A DNA stretch of 6,845 nucleotides, taken from contig CAMWWR010000101.1 of assembly GCA_947178045.1 (NCBI GenBank), positions 1 to 6,845 on the forward strand, in the 5' to 3' direction. The DNA is from an uncultured Clostridia bacterium (GTDB taxonomy: Bacteria; Bacillota; Clostridia; Lachnospirales; Lachnospiraceae). Made by a program: the position numbers and the translations under genes. Each line of letters opens with the position of its first letter. The first letter of the stretch is position 1. Positions 5,376 through 6,845 of the stretch are shown piece by piece. The notes under the pieces are model-generated. The model was not told the DNA's origin. It was given only the letters and a program-made list of their open reading frames with translations, and did not search any database.

Positions 5376-6845
5376 ATGAATATTAAACGGGCGAAAACGG
5401 AGATTAAAAATACGCTGCGGGCTTATCTGCAAAAAAAGGAGGACGGCAGCTACCGGATACCGGCGGTGCGGCAGCGTCCGGTTCTGCTGATCGGGCCGCC
5501 TGGAATCGGAAAGACGGCAATCATGGAGCAGATCGCGGCGGAATGCGGCGTAGGGCTTGTGGCATATACGATTACGCACCACACGCGCCAGAGCGCGGTC
5601 GGCCTGCCGTTCATTGAAAGGAAGGTGTACGGTGGGCGGGAATATTCCGTGACCGAGTACACGATGAGCGAGATTATTGCGGCCGTATATGAGAAAATCG
5701 AGCAGACGGGGGTGCGTGAGGGAATTCTGTTTATCGACGAGATCAACTGCGTATCCGAGACGCTCGCGCCGACGATGCTGCAGTTCCTTCAGTGCAAGAC
5801 CTTCGGCAACCAGCGTGTGCCGGAGGGATGGTTGATCGTGGCGGCAGGAAATCCGCCGGAGTATAACCGTTCCGTGCGCGAATTTGATATTGTAACGCTT
5901 GACCGCGTGAAGCACATGGATATCGAGGCGGATTATGAGGTCTGGAAGGAATACGCGTATCGCCAAGGGCTGCACAGCGCAGTGACATCCTATCTTGATA
6001 TCCGCCGTGACGATTTTTATTCCATCCGTGCGACGGTTGAGGGGAAGCAGTTTGTGACGGCGCGCGGCTGGGAGGATTTGTCGGAATTTCTGTACGCGTG
6101 CGAGGAGCTTGATATAGCGGTCGACGAGGAGGTCGTGAAGCAGTATGTGGCACACCCGCAGGTGGCGAAGAGCTTTGCCGCGTATCTTGAGCTGTACCGC
6201 AAATACAGGACGGATTATGACGTGAATGCGGTGCTGTCCGGCAATTATGCGGACTTTGCCGCGGGAAAGCTGAAAAACGCCGCGTTTGACGAGCGCTACA
6301 GCGTGCTCTCGCTGCTGCTCGACCGTCTGGCCGGAGAATTCCGCGAGGTATGGATGGAAGAAGCTGTTGTCACAAAGCTGTACGAGCTGCTGAAAAAAGC
6401 GAAGGTGGAGCTGCTCCGGGAAAATGCTCCCGCGGACGCGCCTGCGCGTCTGGAGGAAACCTTCCGGGAGGAGGCCGAGCGCCGCGAAAAGCAGACGCTC
6501 CGGCCGGAGGACAGGGAGGCGCACCGCAGGGCGCTGCGGTGCTATTCCGAGTGGTGCCGGCAGGCGAAAATCGACGGGCTTGACGCGCCGCAGGCGGTGT
6601 TTCAGCGGCTGAAGGAGTGCTTTGAGCGCCTCAACGGGAAGCGGGAGGAACGGATTGCGGCCGCCGGGAAAATGCTTGACCACTGCTTCGGATTTCTTGT
6701 CGAGACATTCGGCGAGGGGCAGGAGCTGGTCATCTTTTTGACAGAGCTGTCGCTCAGCTATTATTGTATGGAATATTTGAGTACCTGCGGAAATGCGGCA
6801 TACGATAAGTATGTTTCGCTCGGGGATGACCCCGAATTAGAGACT
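5376..6845 (+). CDS. MoxR-type AAA+ ATPase (3' end beyond window)
   Basis: The frame starting at the ATG at 5376 is open for 490 codons to the last base of the window, so the C-terminus is missing. AGAAGGA at 5364-5370, five bases upstream, is a good ribosome binding site. The AAA+ core covers about residues 30-180. It has Walker A GPPGIGKT (40-47), Walker B ILFIDE (117-122), sensor-1 Asn159 in AAGNPPEYN, and the LDR segment (175-177) that normally carries the arginine finger in MoxR proteins. All catalytic residues look intact. Residues 180-490 are largely helical and charged, with no membrane segment, longer than a minimal MoxR lid domain. The protein probably forms a hexameric ring that uses ATP to remodel a client, with the upstream VWA-like protein as adaptor. 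The client is unknown. The gene order VWA then ATPase, on one strand without a terminator between, suggests co-transcription. Confidence 0.93.
   Translation, partial: MNIKRAKTEIKNTLRAYLQKKEDGSYRIPAVRQRPVLLIGPPGIGKTAIMEQIAAECGVGLVAYTITHHTRQSAVGLPFIERKVYGGREYSVTEYTMSEIIAAVYEKIEQTGVREGILFIDEINCVSETLAPTMLQFLQCKTFGNQRVPEGWLIVAAGNPPEYNRSVREFDIVTLDRVKHMDIEADYEVWKEYAYRQGLHSAVTSYLDIRRDDFYSIRATVEGKQFVTARGWEDLSEFLYACEELDIAVDEEVVKQYVAHPQVAKSFAAYLELYRKYRTDYDVNAVLSGNYADFAAGKLKNAAFDERYSVLSLLLDRLAGEFREVWMEEAVVTKLYELLKKAKVELLRENAPADAPARLEETFREEAERREKQTLRPEDREAHRRALRCYSEWCRQAKIDGLDAPQAVFQRLKECFERLNGKREERIAAAGKMLDHCFGFLVETFGEGQELVIFLTELSLSYYCMEYLSTCGNAAYDKYVSLGDDPELET

Noticed and set aside
5331..6683. Long open frame on the minus strand opposite the MoxR gene
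   Set aside because: The + strand frame carries intact Walker A, Walker B and sensor motifs across the same bases. The antisense translation is Arg/Leu/Pro-rich without recognisable features.

Overview
The window looks like part of the chromosome of a fairly GC-rich member of the Clostridia, most likely a gut-type Lachnospiraceae. This is an inference from three things: the gene families present (asparaginyl-tRNA synthetase, FlaR-like P-loop protein, BspA-type leucine-rich repeats, MoxR ATPase with a VWA-like partner), the GGAGG-type ribosome binding sites, and codon use rich in G and C. All six genes I accept are on the + strand. I see no rRNA, tRNA, CRISPR array, insertion sequence or phage gene.

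Layout: (1) 1-1052 is the catalytic part of asparaginyl-tRNA synthetase, cut by the left edge, followed by a clear intrinsic terminator at 1101-1132. (2) 1264-1821 is a small P-loop kinase-like protein of the FlaR/topology-modulation type. (3) 2098-2550 is an ArsR/SmtB-type repressor with a His-rich N-terminus and a Cys-x-x-Asp pair in the position of the alpha-3 metal site. (4) 2635-3531 is a cytoplasmic BspA-like leucine-rich repeat protein with four repeats spaced exactly 23 residues apart and a helical C-terminal domain. (5) 3825-5216 is a DUF2201-type protein with an N-terminal metallopeptidase-like domain and a C-terminal VWA domain with an intact MIDAS. (6) 5376 to the right edge is a MoxR-type AAA+ ATPase whose reading frame stays open to the last base.

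Genes 4 to 6 form the most interesting unit. A MoxR ATPase next to a VWA/MIDAS protein is the core of chaperone-like remodelling systems such as RavA-ViaA, NorQ-NorD and CbbQ-CbbO. Here no enzyme client is visible, and the neighbour is an intracellular leucine-rich repeat protein that could be an adaptor, sensor or client.

The second notable point is in the gaps. The spacers before the ArsR, VWA and MoxR genes (1822-2097, 3532-3824 and 5217-5375) are purine-rich on the coding strand. The first two carry degenerate tandem repeats with a base unit of about 45 bp and share exact 10- and 11-base words. The third has only a short 13-bp duplication and similar composition. The repeats slip out of frame in the first spacer and are best read as a non-coding repeat family. 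No convincing terminator lies between 1822 and the right edge, so some or all of the five downstream genes may be co-transcribed, but no promoter could be assigned with confidence.
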